From: Odontocerum albicorne
Lineage: Eukaryota > Arthropoda > Insecta > Trichoptera > Odontoceridae
DNA: 64,000 nucleotides
NCBI GenBank assembly: GCA_949825065.1
Contig: OX463849.1
Coordinates: 26,523,771 to 26,587,770, forward strand
Reading direction: 5' to 3'
The notes beneath the pieces are model-generated. The model was not told where the DNA came from. It saw nothing but the letters and a program-made list of their open reading frames with translations, and ran no database searches. This document shows, piece by piece, positions 11,720-21,806 of this stretch. Position 1 is the first letter of the stretch. Every line of letters starts with the position of its first letter. A program made the translations under genes and the position numbers.

Positions 11720-11815
11720 TTAATAAATGGATACCAACGGGATTCGAAAGCGTAAACCCTAGGGTTAGAAAACAGGCGTTTTACCAACTAGGCTACGGAG
11801 GTCGTCGATCGGCAA
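11720..11815 (-). mobile_element. tRNA-derived SINE-A head, inverted
   Basis: The complement reads 'gcctagttggtaaaacgcct' (A box) and 'tttcgaatcccgttggtatc' (B box and following bases). It is tail-to-tail with the preceding copy, so the pair could fold as an inverted repeat. Only about 90 bp of the head are present. Confidence 0.7.
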
Positions 11816-12204
11816 TTTGGTCTAGGTTAAGAAACTAAATTATCGTAATAATGATAATACCGGTCCGGAATGCTCGAGGGGGGTTTTAATCCGTACCACA
11901 GTTATGGTTGAAAACGTCTGAATAATTAACACGTGGTTTCTGATCGAAATACTCGTAGCTATTTGAACGATAATACTATCAAAGTAGTATGTCGTTTATT
12001 GGAAACAATAGTTCGCTAAGTTTTAATGGATTTCCAGTTAACATTACACTGAATTATGTTGTAGTTTATAATTAAGTTTCAAGCTTGTACAAGTATGCTA
12101 CCCCTATACGATCAAATTTAGTTTCCGAACGAGATATTCATCACTCGTAACACATTTAGTCAAGCTCATAAAATAATCCACGTTTTTTTTAAAATTGAAG
12201 TGTT

Positions 12205-12420
12205 AACTCCATGGCCTAGTTGGTAAGTTGCCTGTCTTGCAACTCGGGGGTGCAGATTCGATATCCAATGGAACCCGGATTTTTTAAATATGATTTCAGT
12301 CTGGTTTTACTTAAGACCTCTTTAACATATTTCTAGTTGATATGAAGAGATTGCCACATGGCAGTAAGCACGCGAGATTGTACTGTGTACAACGAAAGTT
12401 TCATACGGAACTATACACGA
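12205..12420 (+). mobile_element. tRNA-derived SINE-A, full-length-like
   Basis: Head 'tggcctagttggtaagttgc', B box 'gcagattcgatatcc', body 'tttcagtctggttttactta' and 'acatatttctagttgatatg', tail 'ttgccacatggcagtaagca'. The ~215 bp from head to tail define the complete SINE-A. Confidence 0.75.
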
Positions 12421-12477
12421 CCTCGCGGTTTATGTTCTTTCTTAAAATAGCACGTTCATATTTCCGTCTATTTTTAT

Positions 12478-12680
12478 GTGATCTCCCTGGACTATTTGGC
12501 TAGATGACTCTCTTCCAACTCGTGGGTTTCGGGTTTGATTACCGCTGGCACCCATTTTTTAAAATAATTATTGTTTGGTTTACCTAAGGCCTCTTTTACA
12601 TATTTCTGGTTGGTAGGAAAATATTGTCATATGACAATAAACCCGCCATGTTGTACCGTTTACAAAGACGATGTTACACA
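12478..12680 (+). mobile_element. tRNA-derived SINE-A, tandem neighbour
   Basis: Head 'ctggactatttggctagatg', B box 'gggtttgattaccgc', body 'tttacctaaggcctctttta', tail 'atatgacaataaacccgcca'. It is in direct orientation 60 bp after the previous copy and more diverged in the A box. Confidence 0.7.
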
Positions 12681-12689
12681 ATTATTAAA

Positions 12690-13185
12690 AAAAAAGTTAT
12701 GTTTTGGTGATATGTTTTCCATATTGGGTAAGTAAGCGTGTAAGCTGTTGCATAAAACTGGATGTTGTTTTTTTTTTTGGAAAATCCTCGTCTGCTGTAA
12801 GTTTCATACTTTATTTCATCTGAATTCTGTCGCTTTTTATTTATTTTAAGCGTTAAACAGTAACAGTAAAACTGCTTTTTAAATCTACGCGAGGAAGGTT
12901 GCAACCGATCGAATCTTTGCGATCGTCATGGATCGAAGCAAACCCCATATTTGATCGGGCATGAATGTGTTTTCGGAAGTCTGATAGCATACGCATAATC
13001 TACCAATAAATCGAAAGCGAAAAGCGCCGTCCACCAATGGAACAGATTGATATTCTTTATCGGAAACTAACTTTCGCTTTGCTTATATCATTGAGAAAAG
13101 CAGATACGAAATCATGTCATTTATTTTTTCTAATATTTCAACTTTAAGCTTGTGGATCTCCGTATTAAAATATTTAAAAATTAAT
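12690..13185. other. no recognisable feature
   Basis: The minus-strand 76-codon frame (12674-12904) looks random and Lys-rich. Nothing else is seen. Confidence 0.4.
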
Positions 13186-13190
13186 TACTT

Positions 13191-13314
13191 TGTTATTCTA
13201 CTTATTAATTTTTTTTTTCCTAGACACGCGTTTCTACCTCCTATCTCGAAGCTCTTTAGGTTCTTACGCTCGTAAGTACGTGTCGCGAGGATTAATGTAA
13301 ATTAGTAGAATAAC
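13191..13314. mobile_element. foldback miniature element, short copy
   Basis: The left end 'tgttattctacttattaatt ... gacacgcgtttctacctcct' and the complement of the right end ('tgttattctactaatttaca ... cgcgacacg') are inverted repeats around a small core. The 'tctacctcctatctcgaagctct' block at 13233-13255 is shared with the larger foldback at 18.0-18.4 kb. It encodes nothing; superfamily unknown. Confidence 0.6.
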
Positions 13315-13729
13315 AAATGAATTTAAATATTCTAAATCAACTCCGTTTAAGCGACTTGACAGATGAGCATTTTTAAAATTTGCTTGAAATTGTGTACATG
13401 AAGGGACATGAATAAATTAAATTTGTTACAAAAATATATGTTTTAAAATTTTTGTTTACAGAATAATTCTTATATTTTCAATTTTTAATAATGGAGAGAT
13501 GTTCAGGCGCAGAACGAATAAGAGTGGTTTAACTGTATTTTAAATTTAAGTCCCCGATTTCAGTATAACGCGCATTAATAAACGAAGAAGGACGGGATAT
13601 TCCGAGCAGAGATGGACCATAATGCTGATTGTGAAGTATTTTAACGAGACAAGAAAAGTTCAAAGAAAGCTATACTAACAAGGCTGAACAGCTCGGACAT
13701 GGATGAACCGCCACAGGATGTCGTCTATT

Positions 13730-13950
13730 GCAATGGGATGGGAGTTTTTTTATCGCAATATATTTTTATTTATGAAACAAACGTCTTACTAAGTAGGCAA
13801 TGGAAGTCGTCAAATGGTGTAACTATAACAGTTAACGGTGAGCATTATTTAGAGATTTTAGAGAAATTTTTCTTCCCGGAATTGCATTAAAAACATATAT
13901 GGTTTCAACAAGATGGGGCCTTGCCACTTGTTTTGTTACGAGCCCCGTAA
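13730..13950 (+). pseudogene. Tc1/mariner transposase fragment, middle part
   Basis: One frame reads a Thr-Val-Asn-Gly-Glu-His-Tyr-Leu-Glu run then FFFPELH, stop, and in the same frame KHIWFQQDGA. Asn-Gly-x-x-Tyr-Leu ... Trp-Phe-Gln-Gln-Asp-Gly-Ala is the region around the second catalytic Asp of the same superfamily branch as the 2.0-kb fragment. The rest of the transposase is absent on both sides. Confidence 0.65.
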
Positions 13951-13967
13951 TGGATGCTTTGCGGGAG

Positions 13968-14055
13968 ATTTGTGTCAGAATAGAATAATGTGGCGATCTA
14001 TATTCTCTACTTACCCCAATTGGGAAGTGGCGTTATGATGATGATGATAGATTCA
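13968..14055 (+). mobile_element. RTE-like 3' end with ATG microsatellite
   Basis: 'tgtgtcagaatagaataatg ... tattctctacttacccca ... gtggcgttatgatgatgatgat' aligns with the last 85 bp of the RTE-like family and ends directly in (ATG)4, the kind of microsatellite many RTE elements end with. Confidence 0.6.
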
Positions 14056-14399
14056 TATTTTCATACGCCATATTAAGTATAGTTTGCTCATTGTTTTCCC
14101 TCAAATAAAGGGGGCGGTGGGAAAATATTTACACATGAAATGAAACTATCAAAACAATCTTCGTATCATTGTTATTAGCTCGTTATTACAGTGCGGTTAA
14201 TTTTTATATTTACGTCTGAATGTACGCCACCGTTTCATATATATTTCCTGGGATAGGTTATTGCCAATTTACGGGAAAAATAAAGAATTAGGGCGATGTA
14301 AGGCGGTAATAATGGTAACAAGTTTTTTTTCAATAAATCAACTATTTCACACGAAACACTAAAATACACCGGTTCACAATAGCGAATTACTGCCAGTGA

Positions 14400-14790
14400 T
14401 GCATGGGAGGGAAATATGGCCGTGAAAGTTGAAATGAACGGAGCTAAGTAAATGCAGGGAAAATACGTATGTGATGTGTCAATGTACGACAGAATAAGAA
14501 ATGCAATTATTAAGGATGAACGTTAGATAAAAACTGATGGGTTAAGTAGGGTGAAAATAGCATATTAAAGTGGTTTAAACATATTGAACAAATGAGGGAA
14601 GATTGTCTAAAGAAATGTATAATGCAACATAAGTGAAATTCGTGGAAGAGGACGAACTGGGGGGCCAAATTAATCAAATTTTTAAAGAAGCAAAGGTAAG
14701 GTGTAAAAGAAACGGATGTAGAGGAGGCGAAAGAAGTATATAATGATAGGAAAGTTTGGCGTTCTGCGCTCTCTGTGTACTCCAGGGAAA
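14400..14790 (+). mobile_element. RTE-like retrotransposon 3' end, long copy
   Basis: Contains in order the 'tcaatgtacgacagaataag' block (14479-14498), a Trp-Phe-Lys-His block (14571-14582), 'ggaagaggacgaactggggg' (Arg-Gly-Arg-like) and 'gataggaaagtttggcgttc' (DRKVWR-like, 14748-14767). Many stops. It abuts a SINE-A in the opposite orientation. Confidence 0.65.
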
Positions 14791-14839
14791 TGAAATCCAG
14801 TTTGTAAATATTTTATTTCACTTTCGTTTTATACAGTTC

Positions 14840-15015
14840 AACCTGTCGGACTTATTGCCGTGTGGCAATCAAAAATATGTTAAAGAGGCCTTTAAAAAAT
14901 ATCAGACTGGAATCCTTTTTGAAAAATTCCGTGTTCCAACGGGAATCAAACCTACAACCCCACCCCAGTGCTGGGAGACAGGCTCTTACCATCTTAGCGA
15001 CGGAGGTCGTCTATT
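14840..15015 (-). mobile_element. tRNA-derived SINE-A
   Basis: The complement gives a head 'gctaagatggtaagagcctg', B box 'gtttgattcccgttgg', body 'attccagtctgatatttttt' and tail 'tgattgccacacggcaataa'. It interrupts or abuts the end of the RTE-like copy just upstream. Confidence 0.7.
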
Positions 15016-15254
15016 GCAAAAGGGTGGGAGTTTTTTTATAATGATAAAGTTTATGTGCCTTTTATGCAATTAACCTGTTTTTCCCCTGTTTCCCCTTTAT
15101 CAAAAATTTGCATACCATTAATTACTATATAGAAAGGGACGATAGATTCTAACTCAACAATATTTTTATTTTTAACAATTTGTTTTACAAGTATAAATAT
15201 TGTGACCTACTAAGCCTGGTGTGACTTTTAAGTGAATTTTTTACACCTGATTAT

Positions 15255-15430
15255 TACAGACCTCCGTGACTTAGTTGATAAGACACCTGTGTTCCGATCT
15301 GGGGGATTAGCGAGTTCGATTCCCGTTGGTAATCATTTTTTTTCATTGGAGTTTCATTCGGTTTTTCAGTTAACGCCTCTAAATCTTCCTGGTCGATTGG
15401 AAAATACTGTCACACGGCACTAGCATAAGT
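15255..15430 (+). mobile_element. tRNA-derived SINE-A
   Basis: Head 'cctccgtgacttagttgata', B box 'gcgagttcgattcccgttgg', body ending 'gattggaaaatactgtcaca' and 'cggcactag'. A 63-codon frame across it is incidental. Confidence 0.75.
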
Positions 15431-15751
15431 ATCATATAAAACATGGCATAAGTAAGATGAAACGAAATGACAAAAGAAATACTAAGAAAGATACATTGAA
15501 ATGGTTTTGACAGCTAAATAAAGTGAATAACCGAGTATTTAAGAGTCTGAAGTGCAAGTTGTGTATGGAAAAAAATTATTTATGAAGTGCCATGCAGGTA
15601 AAATAAGTATAATATATAACAGGATGATATATACGCATGTCAATATTAATTATGAAAACAAAATATTAGAATTACACATAATAATTATAACAATTCAATT
15701 TGAATGCATATCTTGGTAAAACCTTCGAAGCAAGTAATCATTGTAAGAAAA

Positions 15752-15945
15752 TAAGAAAAATTATACATTTCTCTTGGTGCATGTGTGATAATAGTAAAGA
15801 AAAGGAAAGAATTGATAAAAATTATACCTTTCTCTTGGCTTATGTGTGATAATAGTAGAGAAAAGGAAAGATTTGATAAAAATTATACCTTTCTTTTGGC
15901 GTACGTGTGATAATAGTGGAGAAAAGTAAAAATTTGATTAAAAAA
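15752..15945. repeat. tandem repeat, about 63 bp x 3
   Basis: Three consecutive units, each with 'attatac(a/c)tttct', 'tgtgtgataatagt' and 'gagaaaag', start near 15757, 15819 and 15882. The third is the most diverged. Overlapping minus-strand open frames are by-products of the repeat. Confidence 0.8.
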
Positions 15946-16325
15946 AAACATCCAGTATAAAAAACATATGAAAAGAAAACCGCAAGGCAACACTTGACTA
16001 CATTGTGTTGTATAAAAGGTTTGTGGAATGAATAAAATACAGAGATTGAAATGTTGGTCTTCACTGATATACGAAGGGAACAATAAATACGCTATTTGAA
16101 TTCTGCACTGAGGATCTTTGTTCGCATATGGAAAACAAGTAAAGAACTCCGAGTTTTTTGCGTTATTTTTATCATAATGCGGCCTTACATTTGGAAGAAG
16201 TGAAAAAACGACGCTTACTCGTGATAAACATTTTATGTTTGTTTTTTTTTTCTGGGTGGGAATGATATTGAAACTCGTGTCCCAGCAGGTAACTAGGTCA
16301 ATAGCGTGCTTAGTACTGTTTATAC

Positions 16326-16640
16326 AAGGGTGAGTCAAAAATTATCCGCACTCTGGCTGTAGAATTTATTTTAATCAACTTTTAGAATAGACAAATACAT
16401 CATTTTTCAAAATAATCTCCTTGCTTTTCAATACACTTTGCCAATCTGTCGACAAGCTTTCGTATTACCTTATTAAAAAATGTTTGAGGCTGAACTGCGA
16501 GCCACGAATACATCGCTGTCTTCACTTGTTCATCACAGGTGAATCTTCATCTTCATGTAACTGCTTTCAGGAAACCAAACAGGTGAAAGTCTGATGGAGC
16601 AAGATTACTAACGACTGTAGGGAGGATGCTTTAACACCTC
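16326..16640 (-). pseudogene. mariner transposase C-terminus with one element end
   Basis: On the minus strand, 16640-16565 reads NLAPSDFHLFGFLK, the third catalytic Asp region of mariner, and 16520-16385 reads QTFFNKVIRKLVDRLAKC then Ile-Glu-Lys-Gln-Gly-Asp-Tyr-Phe-Glu-Lys and a stop, the standard mariner C-terminus. About 40 bp between them are lost. Beyond the stop, 'agtgcggataatttttgact' likely marks the terminal inverted repeat. The 5' half of the gene is gone. Confidence 0.75.
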
Positions 16641-16649
16641 AAAACGAAG

Positions 16650-16705
16650 TTTTTGCTCACCTGTTTGGTCTCCTGAAAGCAGCCCTTCTAGGACGAAGAT
16701 ACTTA
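16650..16705 (+). pseudogene. mariner transposase scrap, opposite orientation
   Basis: The plus strand reads AHLFGLLKAALLGRRY, the same protein region as the minus-strand fragment next door. The two copies form an inverted repeat (16561-16587 with 16655-16682, one clear mismatch in about 25 bp). Confidence 0.65.
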
Positions 16706-16779
16706 CCCCAATACAATCTGTTGATTTGTTGCGAAGCTGGCTGCTTATAATTAAATCTTGGTCCCAACATTAGGATATA

Positions 16780-17215
16780 CATGTACAAGCGAAATTTGGA
16801 CGTGAAAAAAGTAATAAAAACAAGATAAATACAATAGAAATGAAAGCGTTACGTGGAATGTGTGGAAAAGCCATATAGTATAGAATAATTAGTAAAGTCA
16901 TTTCGAGGGAATGCGAATTGAAAGAAGATGCAGCACTAAAGATGAAGAAACGAGCATTGAGACGGTTTGGCCACGTATAAAGAATGAATAATAAAGTATT
17001 TTCAAAAATAATCCATACAAATAGAATGGAATGTGAAAAAAAAAGGGAAAATCCAGAAAAATGTGGCACGATCAATGGAATCAAATTCTGAAAGAAGGTA
17101 GAGTAAAAAAAACCTTTATAATAGGATAATATACATGAAGAGGTGTATGAACGTGGCAGAATTGAAAAATGTGTGTCAGAATCGAATGAAGTAGATATAT
17201 ATTCTCTCTTCCAAC
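16780..17215 (+). mobile_element. RTE-like retrotransposon 3' end, long copy
   Basis: The blocks 'atagaaatgaaagcgttacg' (Met-Lys-Ala-Leu-Arg), 'cgagcattgagacggtttgg' with 'ccacgt' (Leu-Arg-Arg-Phe-Gly-His), 'ggaatcaaattctgaaagaa' and 'gtgtgtcagaatcgaatgaa' occur in family order. The minus-strand 149-codon open frame over it is a shadow. Confidence 0.6.
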
Positions 17216-17219
17216 TCAA

Positions 17220-18000
17220 TATTCCAACTCAATAATAAGTCATGGCGTAATGGTGATGATAATGAAATGCAACCATGTTTCTATGGTTTCTTTTGTCTGG
17301 TTGATTGGAAGATATTGAAATGATAAATAGGCGTATTTCCAACTAATCCAATAAGGTCGCGTAAGATAGTGTAAGATTTGAAAATGTCAAAGCAATGTAA
17401 TGTGATGAAAATTAAAAAAAAATTGGAATTTTGTGAAAATATTTTTATTGTTTTGGCTGAGATCTGTAACAACGTTGTGCCAGTCAGCTTGATTTTCAAA
17501 GAAATTAAAGTTAAAAATTAAAATCCCTAGATCTATAACTATGTATTACCATTTTTGCGTAATTAATTTTACTTTATTTTTCTCTTAGAAAAGCCAAACA
17601 TCCCTATCCTTTTTCTTTCAATCAAACAGATAGAGGCAGGCTGCTACGCTTCATCTCATTCCGTCTCCTCTATTAAAAGGTTTAACTAGAGACTGATTAT
17701 TCGAGTTTTCACTAATCGATTCATTATATCAAAGTGCCTAATAAAAATAGAATTATTTAAATTTTTGTTTCAAGGGTAAATAGGTAAAAAATGTCAAGTT
17801 TTTAATTAGGTAACAGTTTATCAAAATGAAACACATTTATTCATTTTAATAAAATATTTTTTATGGGACCCTATCTTAAGGATTTAGTCAATGTGATTTA
17901 AACTTTACAAGTACATATATATCAGACGTACCATAAATGTGCTCTTAGAATATTCGATTCGGTTAATAATACATATTTTGTAGAATATTAAATAATAAAT
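17220..18000. other. no recognisable feature
   Basis: A few scraps ('gtcatggcgtaatggtgatg' at 17239-17258) look like a further RTE-like 3' terminus. The rest is plain AT-rich sequence. Confidence 0.4.
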
Positions 18001-18445
18001 AACTTTTTTATTCCACTAATTACATTTATCCCTGCGACACGTGTTTTTCTACCTCATTATCTCGAAGCTCTCGGCAGGTGAAATTATGCCGGTTTGTTAC
18101 GAGAGCAATTCGTACTTCAAACTGGTGTCATGTTTCATCGGAAGGGTGTGTGGTCTATTGGTCGAAAGAAAATTGTTTTAAGGGGGTTGAAACCTTTTGC
18201 ATTTATTACTTTTTTTTATAATGGAAGAATGCAAAATGTTTCACAACTCGCAAAAATGCAAAATGTTAAAAAAAATCCTTTGGAGACTACATTCACTTCC
18301 GATGAAACATGACACCAGTTTTACCCTAAGTATTAATGTCGTAACAGACTGGAATCGTTCCATCTGAAGAGTGCCTCGAGATAGGAGGTAAAAATACGTG
18401 TTGTCAGAAATATTGTAATTAGTAGAATAAATTCATGTTGATAAA
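18001..18445. mobile_element. foldback miniature element with nested inverted repeats
   Basis: The outer arm 'ttattccactaattacattt ... gcgacacgtgtttttctacc' is mirrored by the complement of 18380-18440. A second inner pair, 'actggtgtcatgtttcatcgg' (18121-18141) against 'ccgatgaaacatgacaccagt' (18299-18319), is a perfect inverted repeat of 21 bp. The outer arms match the 13.2-kb element. No transposase; superfamily unknown. Confidence 0.65.
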
Positions 18446-18503
18446 TCGCAATTTATAATTCATCATAGTACACTAAAACTGTATCCTGGATACACGATAT
18501 TTG

Positions 18504-18513
18504 TTTTTTTTTT
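18504..18513 (-). other. poly(A) tail of a non-LTR element (poly-T on plus)
   Basis: Ten T at the outer edge of the 33-bp array, where the poly(A) of the minus-strand retrotransposon at 19.3-19.7 kb would be expected. Confidence 0.5.
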
Positions 18514-19182
18514 AAATAGGCAATCCACCCAAACTAGGATGATTTTAAATAGGCAATCCACCCAAACTAGGATGATTTTAAATAGGCAATCCACCCAAAC
18601 TAGGATGATTTTAAATAGGCAATCCACCCAAACTAGGATGATTTTTAAATAGGCAATCCACCCAAACTAGGATGATTTTTAAATAGGCAATCCACCCAAA
18701 CTAGGAGGATTTTTAAATAGGCAATCCACCCAAACTAGGATGATTTTTAAATAGGCAATCCACCCAAACTAGGATGATTTTAAATAGGCAATCCACCCAA
18801 ACTAGGATGATTTTAAATAGGCAATCCACCCAAACTAGGATGATTTTAAATAGGCAATCCACCCAAACTAGGATGATTTTAAATAGGCAATCCACCCAAA
18901 CTAGGATTATTTTTAAATAGGCAATCCACCCAAACTAGGATGATTTTTAAATAGGCAATCCACCCAAACTAGGATGATTTTAAATAGGCAATCCACCCAA
19001 ACTAGGATGATTTTAAATAGGCAATCCACCCAAACTAGGATGGTTTTAAATAGGCAATCCACCCAAACTAGGATGATTTTTAAATAGGCAATCCACCCAA
19101 ACTAGGATGATTTTTAAATAGGCAATCCACCCAAACTAGGATGATTTTAAATAGGCAATCCACCCAAACTAGGATGATTTTT
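18514..19182 (-). repeat. 33/34-bp minisatellite, 20 copies, in a retrotransposon 3' UTR
   Basis: Twenty near-identical units with core 'aaataggcaatccacccaaa' and 'ctaggatgatttt' (33 bp) or one more T (34 bp). Only isolated substitutions are seen (for example near 18707, 18907 and 19042). The array lies between the coding end of a minus-strand non-LTR fragment and a poly(T) run, so on the minus strand the order is coding end, 70-bp spacer, array, poly(A). Single diverged units next to poly(T) at 26.3 and 32.6 kb support a 3'-UTR origin. Confidence 0.85.
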
Positions 19183-19254
19183 GCCACCAAATCAAAGTAA
19201 TATGATAAATGCAATATAATAAAAACAATTTTTAAAAATACGATTCTAGATAAT

Positions 19255-19700
19255 TCAATGTTTCAACTGATTAAGCTTAAAAAAATTAACAATCGATCTA
19301 TAAATGGAAAACATCTTCGGTGAAAGAAGAAACGCAACATTCATTGGGCGCGGTAAAGATATGGCTTTTAGTAAATCAAATCTGTCTCGCAAAGGACAAC
19401 TGAAAAATACATGGTCTATAGTTTCATCATCCATACCAGACTCGCAGCCGGGATTATCCACAATACCCATTCTGTAAAAGGGACTAGCTACCACGCAGTG
19501 GCCCATCAGCAAACGACACATGACAGACACTTCCATCTTATTCATTCTTATTATATTATACCATGATTTCAAAGGGATGGATTGTTGGATTGATTTATAT
19601 ATATTGCCCTTATTTACACCAGTTATATCCCAATCCAACGCGCATCGATGCCAATTATCACGCTTAATTTAATTCAAAAGATACTGGCAGTGAAAAATCA
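19255..19700 (-). pseudogene. non-LTR retrotransposon protein, C-terminal domain
   Basis: 127 open codons on the minus strand: SVMCRLLMGHCVVASPFYRM, then Gly-Ile-Val-Asp-Asn-Pro-Gly-Cys, ETIDHVFFSCP, and a hydrophobic tail to a stop at 19255. The arrangement (Arg-Leu-x-x-Gly-His, x-Pro-x-Cys, then Asp-His-Val-x-Phe-x-Cys-Pro) is the C-terminal cysteine/histidine domain of non-LTR elements. The second Cys of the usual pair is replaced (Glu-Ser-Gly). A weaker upstream stretch reaches about 19700. The endonuclease and reverse transcriptase are absent, consistent with 5' truncation. Confidence 0.7.
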
Positions 19701-19704
19701 GATA

Positions 19705-20260
19705 GGGGACAACCGATGTGTAAAAGAAAGATAATAATTAAAAATATTTGTCAACTAGCAAGGAAATTCTACATAATTCCTCATTATATCCTTTAAGATG
19801 ATCAAATAAGGACATATAATAACATATACTCGTATATGCTTTAAATAGTCGTTTGGTCCATGAGGGAAATTTGCGCAAATCAAATATTGAATTTTATTGT
19901 CTTTATATGTTTTCGTTAATATTTATTTATTTAAACACTTGAATGTAGAATTTGGCATGTTCATTGCGGAATCTCTTCCAAACAACCAAAATAAATGTTC
20001 TAGAATTTAGTTTTCAGCGTTTCGTGCAAGATTTACATTTAAACTTGATATATTGATAATAAAATGATAAAAGAAAGAATTGCAGTTAAAATAAAGACAT
20101 GAATCATTTGGCCCTTTTAAATATAACAATTTCATATGTGGCAAGGATATAACAAGGATTGGAGAGGATATTGAGAAGGGTAATGGGGTGAAGTGGGATA
20201 CACGCTACTTCACGAAGGGAAATTTGCTTTTTAAGTTGTTGTTTGGAATACGCTTACGAC
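19705..20260. other. no recognisable feature
   Basis: AT-rich spacer; one TACTCGTA octamer near 19828. Confidence 0.4.
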
Positions 20261-20264
20261 TGAA

Positions 20265-20486
20265 TTAGTATTGTGTAAGTTGACAGTTCCAGAGCTTAAC
20301 ACAATTAACAGTAAAGCATGACGTGAAAAATGAAGGGTGATGAACTGGAAAAGCTAATACTCGTAGGTAATCTCCGCTTGAACGGAGCGCAAGTCCTTGA
20401 TCGGACAAGCGTTGAACACTTTCGACTAAATATGATGGGGCGGCGGGATAGTGAAAAAAGCTATACAAAAGGGAAAATGCATACAC
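20265..20486 (-). pseudogene. non-LTR retrotransposon C-terminal scrap
   Basis: A 73-codon minus-strand frame ends with a Phe-Pro-Val-His-His block, Phe-Phe-Thr-Ser-Cys-Phe and Val-Lys-Leu-Trp-Asn-Cys. The pattern (L/I)P-x-H-R-x-x-F-F-x-x-S-F ... V-x-L-W-N-x-L is typical of the last residues of jockey/CR1-like proteins. The segment is G+C-richer than its surroundings. A chance match remains possible. Confidence 0.45.
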
Positions 20487-20489
20487 TTA

Positions 20490-21155
20490 ACGCCCATTTC
20501 TTATATTCCACTAGTTAAGTTTCTTCTGAAAAGGTATGATATGTTCGTAGTTTCACACTACATAGGTTGAATATGTTTCGCAAACAAAAAAATCTTGTTT
20601 TATTTTATTGATTATTGTTACTATCTTCAAATTTATATCTGGTTCTCATTCGTGTTTATTACCTTTATCGACATTTTTATTCTTGTTATAAATATATTTT
20701 TCCCGCGTGACCTGAATGTACAGCCTTCGCAAGTGTGGATTAGATCTTTTTTACTGAACTACTTAAAGTTTGTCCCATCACGTCCCAGATATATCGAGGT
20801 TCTGGATGTAATATCCTTTTTCAATTTTGCATCATCCCACCGATAAGGGTCGGAACGTAGATTTCTTCACTAGTAATCTCTTCCTTCTCTGAAATGAAAC
20901 TTCTCAAACATCGCGTTTGTGAAGACGCGTGTAACTTTGGTTTCGAAATGTATACTTGTTTTATCTTGTGCATAACATTTCTAAAAACTTGTTCTCTACT
21001 TTTCCATAAAATTTCCAGACCCGAGCTATAAAATACGTGTGGCGTATCTGAAAACCATGTATTTTGCTTTATCGGTATGTATCATTTACGTGTCGGAGAA
21101 TAACTCCAAGTATTTTTTTGACTCATGTGAAAGAAGTTGGATTTTTAACGATTAT
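20490..21155. other. no recognisable feature
   Basis: An 83-codon hydrophobic plus-strand frame (20595-20846) is AT-driven and unlike any family I know. Confidence 0.4.
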
Positions 21156-21159
21156 GCTT

Positions 21160-21458
21160 ACATACCATCACACCATTTCTCTGTCGGGGTCGGCATAGAG
21201 GACAGAGCTCCAAACTTTTCTATCTCGACACACATCATTCGCCTCTTCTACACCCATACAACTCCTACGATTTCTCTGAAATTGGACGTTTTCTTCTTTT
21301 AAAATATTCTCTTGATCTGACCCTACTTTTCTTGGTCTTCCTCTACCACGCATTCCACTTACTTTTGCACTAAGTATATGTTTGTTTTGTTAGTCTTCAT
21401 TAATTTGTTCTTCATGCCCAAAATATCTCCTAGTGCACTTATTTATCATACTCAATAC
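21160..21458 (-). mobile_element. RTE-like retrotransposon 3' end (3' part of a split copy)
   Basis: One of the best-preserved C-termini: 61 open minus-strand codons with RGRGRPRKVGSDQENILKEE, then Cys-Met-Gly-Val-Glu-Glu-Ala and DVCRDRKVWSSVLYADPDRE. The upstream part continues beyond an inserted element, at 21807-22000. Confidence 0.75.
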
Positions 21459-21806
21459 CAGCGGCGGCCGGCTCCGAGGTGCGCTGTCTCACGGTTTACT
21501 GTATGTCTCTGTCTGCCCTATATGAATCTGCGTTTCCATCCGGTGCGTATTGGAGATCGCTCCGGTAGTATTGGCAAACTTGGCCGGTCAATTTGAAAGG
21601 AATATTTTTTTAAAATTTACTTAACATTTTTTTGAATTTTCACTTAAATAAAAATACTTGTACTATTTGTCGGTTTTCTTATACATATTTAATCTATACA
21701 AATATTTAACATTTTTGGAAGTCATGTCTACGAATATATAATTTAATTATTGCGAATTATTTCTCCGGTTCAGCGCACCAGCGCGCCTCCAGACCAGCTG
21801 CCGCTG
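21459..21806. mobile_element. hAT-type non-autonomous element, 348 bp
   Basis: Ends 'cagcggcggccggctccgag' and the complement of the right end, 'cagcggcagctggtctggag', form imperfect inverted repeats starting CAGCG, as is common for hAT. Flanking 8-bp duplications are ctcaatac (21451-21458) and ttcaatac (21807-21814), one mismatch. The G+C-rich ends contrast with an AT-rich core without coding capacity. It splits an RTE-like copy. Confidence 0.8.

Noticed and set aside
11505..12520. true tRNA genes at the A/B-box pairs
   Set aside because: The heads continue into shared SINE bodies, show mutated arms, and occur in many diverged copies.
15883..16338. 151-codon minus-strand frame
   Set aside because: It spans a tandem repeat, AT-rich spacer and a SINE-like scrap, with no family resemblance and composition typical of AT-rich shadow frames.
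16770..17219. 149-codon minus-strand frame
   Set aside because: It is antisense to an RTE-like remnant readable on the plus strand.
18713..18895. 60-codon frame of repeated Asp-Cys-Leu-Phe-Lys
   Set aside because: A read-through of the 33/34-bp minisatellite; it breaks whenever unit length changes.
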